A stretch of 64,000 nt of DNA from Corynebacterium sp. BD556 (GCF_038452275.1 NZ_CP141643.1:1054001-1118000), one strand, 5' to 3'; numbered from the stretch's first letter, positions 44,457 to 55,286 are shown. A program made the numbers and translations. The notes: generated by a model not told the origin, from the letters alone.

Positions 44457-45557
44457 TTATTGTGCGCGTGCGGCACGCACGATACGCGTGGCAAGAACCT
44501 GGGCGACGTTTCCCGCCCCGGAAGAAACAAGCGCGGCTTTCATGGATTCGTAGCGCTTCGGGTCGCTGAGGATGTCGGTGACGGCCGCTGTGAGGGTGTG
44601 CGGGTTCAAATCCGCATCATCGATGCGCACCGCGGCCCCGAGGTCCACAAGGTGGGCCGAGTTGAGCCCTTGCTCACCGTTTCCATGCGGCAACGGTACG
44701 TAAATGGCGGGAAGCTGGGCCGCGGAGTTTTCAGCCACGGTCATCGCCCCCGAGCGACACACCACCACATCCGCGACCGCGTAGGCCGCTTCCATATCGT
44801 CGATGTAGGGCACGGCGGTGTAATGCTCATGCGGGCTCGGCGCGTCGTTTTTGCGCCCGAAGGCATGGAGGATCTGAAAACCTTGGGCCACAAGCTTATC
44901 GACGGCTCCAGCGAGCGCCTCATTGATACTGCGGGCGCCTTGTGACCCCCCGGTGACAAGGATGGTCGGGCGGCTGTCGTCGAGCCCCCACTTTTTGTAG
45001 CCACGCTGCGCTTTGGCTCCGTCTTCGTCCACACCGACCCCGGGGCGCACCGGGATGCCGACGATTTCTCCGGGCATGCCGGATCCCGCCACCGCATTCA
45101 TCCCTACCCCACCCAGGCGCACCCCTAGTTTGTTTGCCATGCCGGCGAGGGCGTTTGTCTCCAGGACGAAAAAGGGCAGCTTCATAGATGCCGCCGCGAG
45201 GTAGGCGGAGGCGGCGACATAACCGCCGGTGCCGAAGACGGCCTGCGCGCCGGTTTCGCGCAGGATCCGCCTGGTTTGCCTCACCGAACGGGCTAATTTC
45301 GCTGGCACAGTAGCCAAAAGCCAGGGTTTGCCGCGCGGAATGGGTACGGGGTCAATCAGTTGGAGGTCAAACCCGCGGGCGGGAACGATAGCGGTTTCTA
45401 AACCTCGCTCGGTGCCCACGGCGGTCACGTTCGCCCCAAATTCTTCACGCAGCACCTCACCGACGGCCAGCGCCGGTTCGATATGGCCCGCGGTTCCGCC
45501 GCCAGCCACCACCACGTTGAGTGTGTCAGCCTTGTCAGACATGGGGTTGTCAGTCAC
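44457..45557 (-). CDS. murG: MurG N-acetylglucosaminyltransferase
   Basis: A 366-residue GT28 enzyme that transfers GlcNAc from UDP-GlcNAc to lipid I to make lipid II at the inner membrane face. [15 protein letters not shown] is the N-terminal acceptor loop; [13 protein letters not shown] and [12 protein letters not shown] form the donor site. The GTG at 45557 is used; an ATG at 45542 is an alternative with little ribosome-binding-site preference. Follows ftsW. Confidence 0.95.
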   Translation of the reverse strand: MTDNPMSDKADTLNVVVAGGGTAGHIEPALAVGEVLREEFGANVTAVGTERGLETAIVPARGFDLQLIDPVPIPRGKPWLLATVPAKLARSVRQTRRILRETGAQAVFGTGGYVAASAYLAAASMKLPFFVLETNALAGMANKLGVRLGGVGMNAVAGSGMPGEIVGIPVRPGVGVDEDGAKAQRGYKKWGLDDSRPTILVTGGSQGARSINEALAGAVDKLVAQGFQILHAFGRKNDAPSPHEHYTAVPYIDDMEAAYAVADVVVCRSGAMTVAENSAAQLPAIYVPLPHGNGEQGLNSAHLVDLGAAVRIDDADLNPHTLTAAVTDILSDPKRYESMKAALVSSGAGNVAQVLATRIVRAARAQ

Positions 45558-45592
45558 CTTTCTTGTGCGAACTGGGCTCAGCAGCTCGGCGG

Positions 45593-47122
45593 TTAGCTGG
45601 CGCGACGCTGATGAGTCTGCTGCACCGGACGCTGGGTGGGGCGCTGGTCGCGTCGCGGGTACTCACGCGCTGCTGCTGTTCGCCTTGCGGAGTGCGGGTA
45701 GCGCCGCGCTGTCACTGGGGTGCCAAAGCGGGCTTCGCGCTCGGCGCGGGTGCCTGGCTTGGGGGTTGTCTGCACCCGCTTCGGGGCGCGGGTGCGCGCC
45801 TGGCCGGGGGAGGTTGGCTCCGGGATGAAAAAGATTCGGTCACACAGGGGTCGTCCGTAGTTTTGCATGGCGGAGACTGCGTCCGGTTCGTGGCGTGCCA
45901 CAGAGGCCAAAATACCCATCGAGGCCAGCGTGATGACCGCCGAGGTACCGCCGGCAGAAAGCATGGGCAATTGGATCCCGGTGACCGGAAGCAAGCCGAC
46001 GACGTAGCCAATGTTGGAAAAGGCCTGCGCGACCAACCCGGCCGTCAACGCTGCGGCGAGCAGTGCCTGGTATTGGTTCCGGGCGCGACGGGCGGTGCGC
46101 AGCCCAAAGACCAGCAGCGCACAAAACAGGGAAATCACCAGCGCCCCTCCCCACAGGCCGAGCTCCTCGCCGATGACGGCGAAAATGAAGTCGTTGCGCG
46201 CTTCCGGGAGGTAGAACCACTTGGCGCGTGATTGGCCGAGGCCGACGCCGAACAGGGAGCCGTCGCCAAGCGAAAGGAAACCCTGGTGCGACTGGAAGGC
46301 CACACCGCGAGTGTCCTCGAAGTGGCCGAAAAGGGCGTCGAAATAGACGTGGAAGCGGTGCGAACGGAAACCCCCTTGCAAAAACACCGCGAGGAATACT
46401 GCCAGGGCCGCGAGCACGACAGGCAGGAAAAGCAGCGAGGACATCCCCGCGAAAAACACAATAATGCCGATGACCAGGGCGAAAGATGCTGCCATGCCCA
46501 GATCTCCCTGCAAAGCGATCAAAAGCACACACAGACCCGCGACACCGATGAAGGGCGCGAAGCCGTTGTCTAGCCTGGTCGGGGCGTTCGGATCCTTATT
46601 GGCCAAAATTTTCGCGCCCCACACAGCGATGGCCACGCGGGCCATTTCTGAGGGCTGGAAGCGCAGGGGCCCAAGCAGAATCCAGGACTGGGAACCGACC
46701 TCCTCTTTACCGGTGCCGATGCCTGGGACAAGCACCAGCACGAGCATGAGGATGGACACGACCATGGCGATGTCTGCCAGCGAACGCACCCGTTGCGGCG
46801 ACATGCGCAGCATGATCCAAAAGGCCACCAATCCGAGGCTGACCATGAAGGCCTGTTTTAAGGCGGTGGCCCACACGCTTGCTGAGTTAGCAAAGGATAC
46901 GGCCATTGAGGAGCTAAACACCATGACGATGCCGAGTCCGGTTAGCACTAAGACGATGGTGAGGATGGTGGTGTAGTCCACCAGTGGGCGGGCATCGAGC
47001 GCGTCACTGATCCGGCGGTGCAAGGTGGAAAAGCTGTGTGTTTCACCGCTGGTCCGGGGGTTGGGTTTTCCGGCTTGGGTCGTGCGGGTCTGTCTTGCCC
47101 GCGTATCCCGCCTAACGGTCAT
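45593..47122 (-). CDS. ftsW: SEDS peptidoglycan polymerase FtsW
   Basis: A 509-residue SEDS-family glycosyltransferase with ten membrane helices (about 55-420). The catalytic Asp region is LPEARNDFIFAVIGEELG, typical of FtsW/RodA proteins. It makes septal glycan with FtsI. The C-terminal tail (about 430-509) is Arg/Pro-rich and probably cytoplasmic. The ATG at 47122 fits AAAGGG at 9 nt; a GTG at 47128 is a near alternative. It is separated from murD by 225 bp with phased repeats, suggesting its own promoter. Confidence 0.95.
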   Translation of the reverse strand: MTVRRDTRARQTRTTQAGKPNPRTSGETHSFSTLHRRISDALDARPLVDYTTILTIVLVLTGLGIVMVFSSSMAVSFANSASVWATALKQAFMVSLGLVAFWIMLRMSPQRVRSLADIAMVVSILMLVLVLVPGIGTGKEEVGSQSWILLGPLRFQPSEMARVAIAVWGAKILANKDPNAPTRLDNGFAPFIGVAGLCVLLIALQGDLGMAASFALVIGIIVFFAGMSSLLFLPVVLAALAVFLAVFLQGGFRSHRFHVYFDALFGHFEDTRGVAFQSHQGFLSLGDGSLFGVGLGQSRAKWFYLPEARNDFIFAVIGEELGLWGGALVISLFCALLVFGLRTARRARNQYQALLAAALTAGLVAQAFSNIGYVVGLLPVTGIQLPMLSAGGTSAVITLASMGILASVARHEPDAVSAMQNYGRPLCDRIFFIPEPTSPGQARTRAPKRVQTTPKPGTRAEREARFGTPVTARRYPHSARRTAAAREYPRRDQRPTQRPVQQTHQRRAS

Positions 47123-47180
47123 GGCCACCGTCCCTTTCCTGCACTGCTGCCAGCTATCCCTTGATGTCCCTCAATAAACA

Positions 47181-47220
47181 ATTGTTAACACTGATTAACT
47201 TTTGTTAACTCTCGTTAGCT
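47181..47220 (-). repeat. Four tandem decamers with 10-bp-phased GTTAAC-like cores
   Basis: GTTAAC (47184), ATTAAC (47194), GTTAAC (47204) and GTTAGC (47214) start exactly 10 bp apart, within ATTGTTAACA, CTGATTAACT, TTTGTTAACT and CTCGTTAGCT. They lie about 60-100 bp upstream of the ftsW start in an AT-rich gap. One helical turn of spacing suggests a protein-binding array. Confidence 0.7.
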
Positions 47221-47353
47221 CTGTAGCTTAAACCACTTTCATACCTTGAACCACAGAGGGTTACATCAGCCACAATAGACTGCCGTAGGGGCAAATCGGG
47301 CGGAACAACACGACCGAATCGCTGGACGTAGCCTAAATAATTACGCCTGCCCC

Positions 47354-48772
47354 CTATTGTGACATTGCGGCGGCAGCAAAGAAGTCGCCACGCTGAGCCA
47401 TCCCCGTAAACATGTCCAAACTAGCCGCCGCGGGCGCCAACATGACGGTATCGCCCGGCCGCGCCTGGGCGGCAGCGAAGGCCACCGCCTGCGCCATAGC
47501 CTTCTCAGGATCCTTGGAATCGACCACCAAAACAGGCGTGCCCGGGGCATGGCGCGACACCGCCTCAGACACAATGGCGCGATCTACGCCGAGGATGGCC
47601 ACTGCGCGCAGCTTCTCAGCGTGTTCGCGAACCACATCATCAACCTCAGCCCCTTTCAACTGACCGCCGGCAATCCACACCACCGGCCCCACCCCTTGCA
47701 ACGCCGAATTAGCCGCGTGCGGGTTAGTCGCCTTCGAGTTGTCCACCCACGTCACACCCCCACGTTGATGCACCACCGTCCCCCGGTGGCCCCCCACACG
47801 ATAGGAACTCAACGCCGCCTGAATCTCTCCCGGCCTGGCCCCCTGCAGGTGGGCAACCGCGGCTGCCGCCAGCGCGTCAAGCACGCCGGCCACCCCAGCA
47901 GGCTCAATTCCTTCCACACTGGCCAACTCCACCGGTTGAGTCCCCAGCCGGGAGACAATCACGCCGTTTTCCACACCAATTTGGCCCGCTTCCGGAGCGC
48001 GGAGGGTAAACCCGACCACCGGCTGAGCGCCACCCCGGTCCGCCTTTGCAGCCAAAGCAGCGACGAGCTGGTCGTCGATGCCCGCAACCGCATGTGGCGC
48101 TTTGAGCACCTTCGCCTTGTCCGCGCTGTAGGCCGCCATCGAGCCATGCCAGTCAATGTGATCCTCGGCAAGGTTGAGCAGCACCCCGGCATCAGGCACC
48201 AGTTGGCTCGACCAGTGGAGCTGAAAGCTCGACAACTCAGCTACGAGCACGTCCACGCGATCTTCTTCCAGCAAAGCATCACTTAGCGCAACGCCGATGT
48301 TGCCGCATGCCTCGGCCCGGAAACCCTCACGCGCGCCCACCTGCTGCATCATCGCCGCAAGCATTCCGGTCGTCGTGGTCTTGCCGTTGGTGCCGGTGAC
48401 GACAAGCCAGGTGCGCGAAGAACCAAACACCCCGGCGCGGTCAAGCCGGTAGCACAGCTCCACGTCACCAATGACCTCCACGCCGGCGCGCGCCGCCGCG
48501 AGCAAAAGAGGTGAATCCGGTCGCCAGCCAGGCGAGGTCACAACTAGGCCGAAAGAATCAATCTGCGCGGCGGCCTCGCGCGTGCTCACCCCGCGCGCTC
48601 CGGTTTCGGCCGCGACAGCATCGCGGTTTTTGTGGTTGTCGTCGGCGATGGTGACCTTCGCACCCACATGCGCAAGAAGCTTCGCAGCGCCTTGGCCGGA
48701 CACGCCCGCGCCCGCGAGCAGCACGGAGGAAGGAAGGTGTGTTTGCGGTGTATCGATTTCTGTGCGTTGCAT
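47354..48772 (-). CDS. murD: UDP-MurNAc-L-alanine-D-glutamate ligase MurD
   Basis: A 472-residue ligase adding D-glutamate to UDP-MurNAc-L-Ala. The N-terminal domain has VLLAGAGVSGQGAAK, the P-loop is VTGTNGKTTTTG, and the C-terminal Mur domain ends LAPAAASLDMFTGMAQRG. The ATG directly abuts the mraY stop. After it there is an AT-rich gap before ftsW. Confidence 0.96.
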   Translation of the reverse strand: MQRTEIDTPQTHLPSSVLLAGAGVSGQGAAKLLAHVGAKVTIADDNHKNRDAVAAETGARGVSTREAAAQIDSFGLVVTSPGWRPDSPLLLAAARAGVEVIGDVELCYRLDRAGVFGSSRTWLVVTGTNGKTTTTGMLAAMMQQVGAREGFRAEACGNIGVALSDALLEEDRVDVLVAELSSFQLHWSSQLVPDAGVLLNLAEDHIDWHGSMAAYSADKAKVLKAPHAVAGIDDQLVAALAAKADRGGAQPVVGFTLRAPEAGQIGVENGVIVSRLGTQPVELASVEGIEPAGVAGVLDALAAAAVAHLQGARPGEIQAALSSYRVGGHRGTVVHQRGGVTWVDNSKATNPHAANSALQGVGPVVWIAGGQLKGAEVDDVVREHAEKLRAVAILGVDRAIVSEAVSRHAPGTPVLVVDSKDPEKAMAQAVAFAAAQARPGDTVMLAPAAASLDMFTGMAQRGDFFAAAAMSQ

Positions 48773-49879
48773 TTAAAGCGACGCCCCCGTCAACGTCAGC
48801 CACTCGCCGTAGAAGATGGCCAAGCCCAAAGCCACCGCCATCGCAGAAAGCAACCAGAAACGAATGACGACGGTAGTCTCCGCCCATCCATCACTTTCGA
48901 AGTGATGGTGAAACGGCGCCATGCGGAACACGCGCTTGCCGGTCGTGCGAAACGACACGACCTGGATGACCACCGAGGCGGCCTCCAGCACGAACAGCGC
49001 CCCGATAATCACCATCAAAAGCTCTGTCTTGCTCGCCACCGACAGACCTGCAACTAGACCGCCGAGCGCCAGTGAGCCGGTGTCCCCCATGAAAATTTTC
49101 GCGGGTGAAGCGTTCCACCACAAAAAGCCGATGGTCGCTCCGAACCCGGCCGCCGCCAGGGTGGAAAGGTCGAGCGGGTCGCGCACGTCGTAGCAGCCCG
49201 GGCCCGGCGAAGCCAGGCAGGACTGGCGAAACTGCCAAAACGTGATTGCAGTGTAGGCCGCCATGACAAACGCGGTCGTGCCCGAAGCCAACCCGTCCAA
49301 CCCGTCCGTCAGGTTCACCGCGTTCGACCATGCCGCCAAAAGAATATAGATGAAAAGGAGAAAGACAACCATGCCGATGACGCCGCCAGCCGCCGCGAAA
49401 TCGAGGATCTCCATATCTCGCACGAAGCTTAACGACGTCGACCCTGGCGTGATGCCCTGCGAATCTGGAAATTGCAACAGCAAAATGCCAAAGATCAGTG
49501 CGATAGCTAACTGCGCAACCAACTTGGCAGTCTTGTTCAAACCCAAATTGCGCTTCATGAACAACTTGATGCCGTCGTCGGCGAAGCCCACTAAACCCAA
49601 CGCCACTGTCAGCCCGAGCACGATCCACCCAGAGGCGGTAAACGCTGCATGGCCGGTGCGCAAAGCCCAGGCACCGGCGGCGACATAACCGGCCACAATG
49701 CCTACGATGATGGCGATACCGCCCATCGTCGGGGTGCCACGCTTGCGGGCGTGGGAGGCGGGCCCGTCCTCGCGGATCTCCTGCCCCAAGGCGCGCTTGT
49801 TGAAGTACCGGATCAGCACCGGGGTGAGAAAGATCGCGACGAGGAAACTTACTATCCCCGAAATGATAATTTGAACCAT
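48773..49879 (-). CDS. mraY: Phospho-MurNAc-pentapeptide transferase MraY
   Basis: A 368-residue membrane enzyme with ten helices that moves phospho-MurNAc-pentapeptide onto decaprenyl phosphate to give lipid I. The catalytic and Mg-binding motif [15 protein letters not shown] and the HHHFE segment near the C-terminus are intact. It lies between murF and murD, 86 bp after murF. Confidence 0.97.
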   Translation of the reverse strand: MVQIIISGIVSFLVAIFLTPVLIRYFNKRALGQEIREDGPASHARKRGTPTMGGIAIIVGIVAGYVAAGAWALRTGHAAFTASGWIVLGLTVALGLVGFADDGIKLFMKRNLGLNKTAKLVAQLAIALIFGILLLQFPDSQGITPGSTSLSFVRDMEILDFAAAGGVIGMVVFLLFIYILLAAWSNAVNLTDGLDGLASGTTAFVMAAYTAITFWQFRQSCLASPGPGCYDVRDPLDLSTLAAAGFGATIGFLWWNASPAKIFMGDTGSLALGGLVAGLSVASKTELLMVIIGALFVLEAASVVIQVVSFRTTGKRVFRMAPFHHHFESDGWAETTVVIRFWLLSAMAVALGLAIFYGEWLTLTGASL

Positions 49880-49965
49880 CTGAGCTACTACCGTTTTCTA
49901 AGGCTTGAACGTCACGCAACAGTTGTCATGCAACGCTGTGTCTGCGGGTCTGCTGTGTCTCCAGA

Positions 49966-51483
49966 TTAATTGCGTTGCAGGAGGCTTTCGGCCACACCCC
50001 ACAGTCCGAGGGAGTTCGAGGCTTTCACCAGCACCACATCGCGCACCTCACGTTCGTACCAGCCGTCCTCGCCGGCTGGGGGGACAGCCAAAATCCGGCC
50101 AACTGCCTCGGCCGCCTCGGCCACCCCGGCAGTGTTCTCCGTGGATATTCCGCGAGCACTTGCCCGTGTGTGCAAAGCCCTGATCGCCTCTGAGTCACCC
50201 ACGGTAATCAGGTGGGTGACATGGTAGCGGGCAAGCTCGTCACCCAACTCACGGTGGCTTTGCACAGAGCCGGAACCAAGCTCGCTCATCTCACCTAAGA
50301 CAGCAATTGAGCGCACTCCTGGCCGCGCCGCGGCGGTGTAGCCCAGGGCAGCGATACCGGCGCGCATCGAGTCGGGGTTGGCGTTGTACGCATCATTGAT
50401 AATCGTCACCCCATCAGCGCGAGTAGTCACATCCATCCGGTTGACGGATACCCCGTGTGCGTTGCTCAAAGCTTCAGCGACTTGGCGGGCGGACAAACCC
50501 GATTCAACGCCGACCGCTGCTGCCGCCAAAGCATTGGACACTTGGTGGGCACCGAAGACGTTGAGGCACACCCGCTGCGGGGCAGCATCCGGGCTGTGAA
50601 GGGTGAAGGTGGCGCGGGCGACATCATCAAGCTCAATGTCCGTGGCGAAGTAGTGGGCCGCACGCGACGTGGTAGAAAACGTCACCACCCGAGCTGCGGT
50701 GCGATCCCGCATTGAGGCGACGAGGTCGTCGTCGGCGTTAAGGATAGCTACTCCCCCGTCCTTTGCGGCGGGCAGCGCCTCGACGAGTTCGCCTTTGGCC
50801 CGCGCAATGTTTTCCCGCGAGCCGAATTCGCCTAAGTGCGCGGAGCCGACGTTGAGCACCACACCGATAGACGGCGGGGCGATCTGCGCCAGGTGGGCCA
50901 CGTGCCCGATGCCGCGAGCAGACATCTCGGCCACCAAAAACTCAGTTCCCTCGGCGCAACGCAGCACTGTATAGGGGTGCCCGATCTCATTGTTGAAAGA
51001 GCCTGGGGGCGCAACCGTCTCCCCTGCCGAGGACAACACTGCGGCGATGAGGTCTTTCGTTGAGGTCTTGCCCGCCGAACCCGTCACCCCGGCGATCACT
51101 AGGCCGTGGTTTTTCACAAGCTCACGCGCGACGAAACTCGCTAGCTTAGACATCGCGGCGACCACCGCCGCGACCGAGCCGTCTGGGTCGTTGGTCGCCA
51201 AATCCGAGTTGTCGCCTCTTTGGCGATCCACTGGGGGAACGATAATTGCGGGAGCATCAACGTCACGGGCCGCAAGAACCGCCACCGCGCCCTTTTCGAT
51301 TGCGGCAGCGGCGAAGTCGTGGCCGTCGACGCGGGCGCCGGAAAGCGCCACGAAAAGGCCACCCGGGGTGATTTTGCGCGAATCAAACTCCACGAAGCCG
51401 GTGACTTTCGCCCTCGGGTCGGCCTGGGCGTTGAGTCTGCCGCCGGTGATCTCGGCGACTCTGGCTAGCTCAAGCGGGATCAT
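49966..51483 (-). CDS. murF: UDP-MurNAc-tripeptide D-alanyl-D-alanine ligase MurF
   Basis: A 505-residue ligase that adds D-Ala-D-Ala to make UDP-MurNAc-pentapeptide. The P-loop is VTGSAGKTSTKD; the central ATP-binding and C-terminal domains have normal spacing. The ATG overlaps the murE stop in ATGA, indicating coupling. Confidence 0.96.
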   Translation of the reverse strand: MIPLELARVAEITGGRLNAQADPRAKVTGFVEFDSRKITPGGLFVALSGARVDGHDFAAAAIEKGAVAVLAARDVDAPAIIVPPVDRQRGDNSDLATNDPDGSVAAVVAAMSKLASFVARELVKNHGLVIAGVTGSAGKTSTKDLIAAVLSSAGETVAPPGSFNNEIGHPYTVLRCAEGTEFLVAEMSARGIGHVAHLAQIAPPSIGVVLNVGSAHLGEFGSRENIARAKGELVEALPAAKDGGVAILNADDDLVASMRDRTAARVVTFSTTSRAAHYFATDIELDDVARATFTLHSPDAAPQRVCLNVFGAHQVSNALAAAAVGVESGLSARQVAEALSNAHGVSVNRMDVTTRADGVTIINDAYNANPDSMRAGIAALGYTAAARPGVRSIAVLGEMSELGSGSVQSHRELGDELARYHVTHLITVGDSEAIRALHTRASARGISTENTAGVAEAAEAVGRILAVPPAGEDGWYEREVRDVVLVKASNSLGLWGVAESLLQRN

Positions 51484-53093
51484 CAGTGCCTCTCACTGTG
51501 TTGTTGTGTCGTTTCATGCTTGTCGACGCCTTTACGGTAGCCGTTTTCAGCTAGCGCACGGCGCATTTCTTCACGGTCGTCAAAGGGATACAAAGTCTCC
51601 CCGACGAGTTGGCCGGTCTCGTGGCCCTTGCCGACGACAATGACAGCATCGCCCGGCTTCGCCCACGCGATGAGTTGGTCGATCGCTTCGGCCCGCGACT
51701 TCACTTCACGAATGTGCGCGCCGGTTTCGGCTTCGCGGCAACCCGCGACGACCGCAGCGCGGATCGCAGCCGGATCCTCGCTGCGCGGGTTGTCGTCGGT
51801 GACCACCACCAGATCCGCATGCTGCGCTGCGGCACGCCCCATCAGCGGGCGCTTCGAGGAGTCACGGTCGCCGCCCGCGCCAACAGCAATACCAATGCGC
51901 CCCTTAACCTGGCCGCGCAGGGTCTGCAAGGCGGCCTCAATAGCCGCCGGTTTGTGGGCGTAGTCGACCACTGCAACGAACGGCTGACCGGCGTCGATGC
52001 GCTCCATACGCCCCGGCACCGCCGCTCCTTCCAGCCCACGCAAAAAAGCCGCCACATCCACACCAACCACGTGCGCCATGGCGGTGGCCAGCGCAGCGTT
52101 AGCCACGTTAAAGGCCCCAGGCAGCGGCAAATTCACAGCGTGAGTTTGCCCAGCAATGCTAAGGGAAATGTGCTGCGCCCCGGTCGGGGTGACGTCGACA
52201 AGCGTCGCCGAACAATCCACACCCTCCTGCTGCCTCGTGCCCACCGTCAACGCATCCGGAGTGCGAGCATGAAGTTTGACTCCCCACTCATCGTCGATAC
52301 AGATGACGTGACGCTTAGCGTGGGCAGGCGAAGCCGGATCGAAAAAGGCGGCCTTGGCCTCGAAGTAATCCTCCATCGTCGGATGAAAGTCGAGGTGATC
52401 TTGGCTCAAATTGCTAAAACCTGCGACCGCGAAAGCCGTGGCGTTGACACGCCCCAACGACAAGGCGTGGGAGGAAACCTCCATGACCACATGCGTGACC
52501 CCTCCAGCGAGCATACGGGCAAAAAGCTCCTGCAGCTTCGGTGCCTCTGGGGTGGTCAGCGACGTGGGCACCTCCTGGCCTTTGATGCGGGTGCCGGTAG
52601 TGCCAATCAGTCCCACGTTTAACCCGGCAGCCATGAGGCCTTGCTCCAGCAAGTAGGTGGTGGTGGTCTTGCCGGAGGTGCCAGTCACACCAAGCACCGT
52701 CAACTGTTTCGACGGGGAACCGTAAACGCGCGCGGAGACCTCCCCTAAAACAACCCGAATGTCCTCAACGACGATCACTGGGCGCAACTCCCCTGCTTGG
52801 GCGAGGATGTCCCAGCCGGCCTCATCCGTCAAAATCGCCGCTGCGGAACTAGCAGCGGCGAAGGTCGCGCCGTGGACACGGGTGCCAGGCACAGCCGCAA
52901 ACAGGCCACCTTCCTCTACCGCAGCAGAATCCAAGCTAACGGAGTCAACTGTGATCGCTGCCGCCTCATTTGATTCGGCGTTGACGGCGTTGACGGCGTT
53001 GATAAGGCGGCCTTTCGCCAAGGCGGTCAGCTCGACGAGCGTAGGTTCACCTTCGGCGCTTCGCGGCGGGTTGTGGCTTCGTCCTCGGCTCAC
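51483..53093 (-). CDS. murE: UDP-MurNAc-tripeptide synthetase MurE (meso-DAP adding)
   Basis: A 536-residue ligase. The P-loop is VTGTSGKTTTT, and DDNPRSEDP contains the DNPR motif that marks meso-diaminopimelate specificity, the third peptide residue in corynebacterial peptidoglycan. The frame is open upstream, but AGGAGG lies 5 nt before the GTG at 53093. The N-terminal domain has a short INAVNAVNA tandem encoded by 9-bp repeats. The stop overlaps murF. Confidence 0.96.
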   Translation of the reverse strand: MSRGRSHNPPRSAEGEPTLVELTALAKGRLINAVNAVNAESNEAAAITVDSVSLDSAAVEEGGLFAAVPGTRVHGATFAAASSAAAILTDEAGWDILAQAGELRPVIVVEDIRVVLGEVSARVYGSPSKQLTVLGVTGTSGKTTTTYLLEQGLMAAGLNVGLIGTTGTRIKGQEVPTSLTTPEAPKLQELFARMLAGGVTHVVMEVSSHALSLGRVNATAFAVAGFSNLSQDHLDFHPTMEDYFEAKAAFFDPASPAHAKRHVICIDDEWGVKLHARTPDALTVGTRQQEGVDCSATLVDVTPTGAQHISLSIAGQTHAVNLPLPGAFNVANAALATAMAHVVGVDVAAFLRGLEGAAVPGRMERIDAGQPFVAVVDYAHKPAAIEAALQTLRGQVKGRIGIAVGAGGDRDSSKRPLMGRAAAQHADLVVVTDDNPRSEDPAAIRAAVVAGCREAETGAHIREVKSRAEAIDQLIAWAKPGDAVIVVGKGHETGQLVGETLYPFDDREEMRRALAENGYRKGVDKHETTQQHSERH

Positions 53094-53161
53094 TGTCTCC
53101 TCCTGTTCTGTCTGAAGATACGCGGGGTGTATCCCCGGGGCGGCGCAACTGCTTTTCCACG

Positions 53162-55150
53162 TTAATGCTGCAAAATCCACTCGTTGCCCGGCGGGCTGGG
53201 AGGCAGGTTTTCCCTGTTGATCAGCCAACCGGCGATCTCACGAAAAACCGGCGCGCTGGACTGCCCGCCCATGCCACCTTCGAGGGGTCCGCGCTGCGGC
53301 TCGTCGAGCATCACCGCGACAACGAAACGTGGATCGTCGGCGGGAGCAATCCCGGCGAAAGTAATCCAGAACTGGCTTTGGGAATACGCTCCGGTTTCCG
53401 GATTGACTTTCTGCGCCGTGCCCGTTTTGCCGGCGAGTTGGTAGCCCTCCAATGCGTTTGCCTGAGCAGTACCACTGTTGTTGCCAGCCGGGTCCTCTTG
53501 GAAAGTGGCACGCAGCATATCCACCACAGTGTGTGCAGTGTGCTCACTGACCACCCGGGTGCGCTGCGGCGCCTCTCTTTCGACGACCGTGCCATCAGAC
53601 TCGGTGATGTCAGAGATAATGCGCGGCTCAATGCGCTCACCACCGTTAGCCAGAGCTTGAAATACACTGGCCATCTGCAGGGCCGTCCAGCTCATACCCT
53701 GCCCAATAGGCAAGTTGGCGAAGGTTCCGCCCGACCACTGCTCCCGAACGGGCAACAAGCCTGCCGACTCATTGGGCAGCTCAACGTGCGTCGGCTGGCC
53801 GATTCCGAAACGCTTCAGATACTCCGCGAAACGGTCCTCCCCAATGCGCTGCGCTAACTGCAGCGTGCCCACGTTGGAAGACTTCGCAAAAATCCCGGTA
53901 GTGGTGTACGGCAACACACCGTGCTCCCACGCGTCGCGCACGGTCACCCCGGCCATGTCGATCGACCCGGGAACCTGGTGCACCTCGTGCGGGTCGGTGG
54001 TGCCCTCCTCAATGGCGGCAGCGGCGGTGATCACCTTCGCTACCGACCCCGGCTCGAAGGGTGCAGAAACCGCCGGGTTTTCAAAGTCGCGGCCCTCAGC
54101 CAACTGCTTTTCGATATCTCCATTCGGGTCAATCGTGTCAGTGTTCGCCATAGCGAGGATCTCACCGGTGTGAACGTCCAAGACGACCGCTTCACCGTTT
54201 TTAGCCTGCGAATTTTCCTTCGCCCGCTGAATGGTTTGCTGCACAAAGGTCTGCAGCTCCAGATCGATGGTGAGGGTCACGTCCGCGCCATCAACGGCGG
54301 GAACCACGTCACGCAAAGTTCCGGGAATGGAATGGCCCCCCACGGAAACGTCTTCTTTCGAACGGCCGTTGATGCCTGTGAGCACCGAATCGCTGTAGGC
54401 CTCCAGACCGAACTGGCCCTGGCCGTCCATAGAAACCTTGCCCACAATGTTCTCCCCGATCGCACCGTTGGGGTACTGGCGGATGTCTTGGTGCTCAGCA
54501 ACCACGCCGGGGAAACGCTGCGTTACTTTCACCGCCACATCGGGGTCGACATTGCGCACCAGCACCGCGTAGGGCATGTCTGCATGAAGTTTGTCCAGGA
54601 TGTCTTTGGCGCTGACTGCTCCCCAAACCTTGTCGTCTTCCACATCACTGTCGCCAGTTGTCGGGACCCGGGCGTCGTCCGGTTTCGCCGCCCCCTCATT
54701 GACCTGGTAGATCATCCCGGGGATCTCGTTGGCCATGGTTCGCAAAATATCTTCCACGCGCGCATCCAACTGGGCGTCGATCGCCTCGCGAGACAGCCCA
54801 CTTCTCCTCATCTCGCTTTCCTGCTGCTCTCGCAGCTCCCTGCGCAAAACTGTTGGGGAGACGGTCAGGGATCGGGCGTGCATGGTGTAGGCGAACTGAT
54901 TGCCGGTGCGATCGAGGATCGCGCCGCGGCGGGCAGGTTCGATGTAGACACGGACGCGCTGCGCCTCGGCCTGATCTTGCAGGCTCGGCCCCCACACGAC
55001 CTGCACCCAGGCAAGCCGACCGATGATTAGGGCACCGATGGCGAGGAAGACCAACGTGGCGATGCGGGAGCGGCGGTAGGTCAGCGTCTTTTGTGTTTCC
55101 TTGCGCGCCGACTGCTGAGTCGGCGCACGGCGGGATTCCGGGTTTCTCAC
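53162..55150 (-). CDS. ftsI: FtsI/PBP3-type septal transpeptidase
   Basis: A 662-residue class B PBP. One membrane helix (about 30-50) precedes the pedestal domain and the transpeptidase domain with active Ser in SVAK (about 369), SSN (about 425) and KTG (about 575). It cross-links septal peptidoglycan with FtsW and is the beta-lactam target of septation. No PASTA domain is present. The GTG start follows AAAGGTGG. Confidence 0.96.
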   Translation of the reverse strand: MRNPESRRAPTQQSARKETQKTLTYRRSRIATLVFLAIGALIIGRLAWVQVVWGPSLQDQAEAQRVRVYIEPARRGAILDRTGNQFAYTMHARSLTVSPTVLRRELREQQESEMRRSGLSREAIDAQLDARVEDILRTMANEIPGMIYQVNEGAAKPDDARVPTTGDSDVEDDKVWGAVSAKDILDKLHADMPYAVLVRNVDPDVAVKVTQRFPGVVAEHQDIRQYPNGAIGENIVGKVSMDGQGQFGLEAYSDSVLTGINGRSKEDVSVGGHSIPGTLRDVVPAVDGADVTLTIDLELQTFVQQTIQRAKENSQAKNGEAVVLDVHTGEILAMANTDTIDPNGDIEKQLAEGRDFENPAVSAPFEPGSVAKVITAAAAIEEGTTDPHEVHQVPGSIDMAGVTVRDAWEHGVLPYTTTGIFAKSSNVGTLQLAQRIGEDRFAEYLKRFGIGQPTHVELPNESAGLLPVREQWSGGTFANLPIGQGMSWTALQMASVFQALANGGERIEPRIISDITESDGTVVEREAPQRTRVVSEHTAHTVVDMLRATFQEDPAGNNSGTAQANALEGYQLAGKTGTAQKVNPETGAYSQSQFWITFAGIAPADDPRFVVAVMLDEPQRGPLEGGMGGQSSAPVFREIAGWLINRENLPPSPPGNEWILQH

Positions 55151-55286
55151 TGCGCTGAATCCACCTTTACTTGCTTGCTCCCAACAATGTTTTCTCGCCC
55201 GGCTGCGCCGAATGTCGCCGCCACTGCTTTATTGTGCCCCACCGGCAGCGAGAGAGGTGGAGACGTGGCCGTGCAAAGACCTTTAT

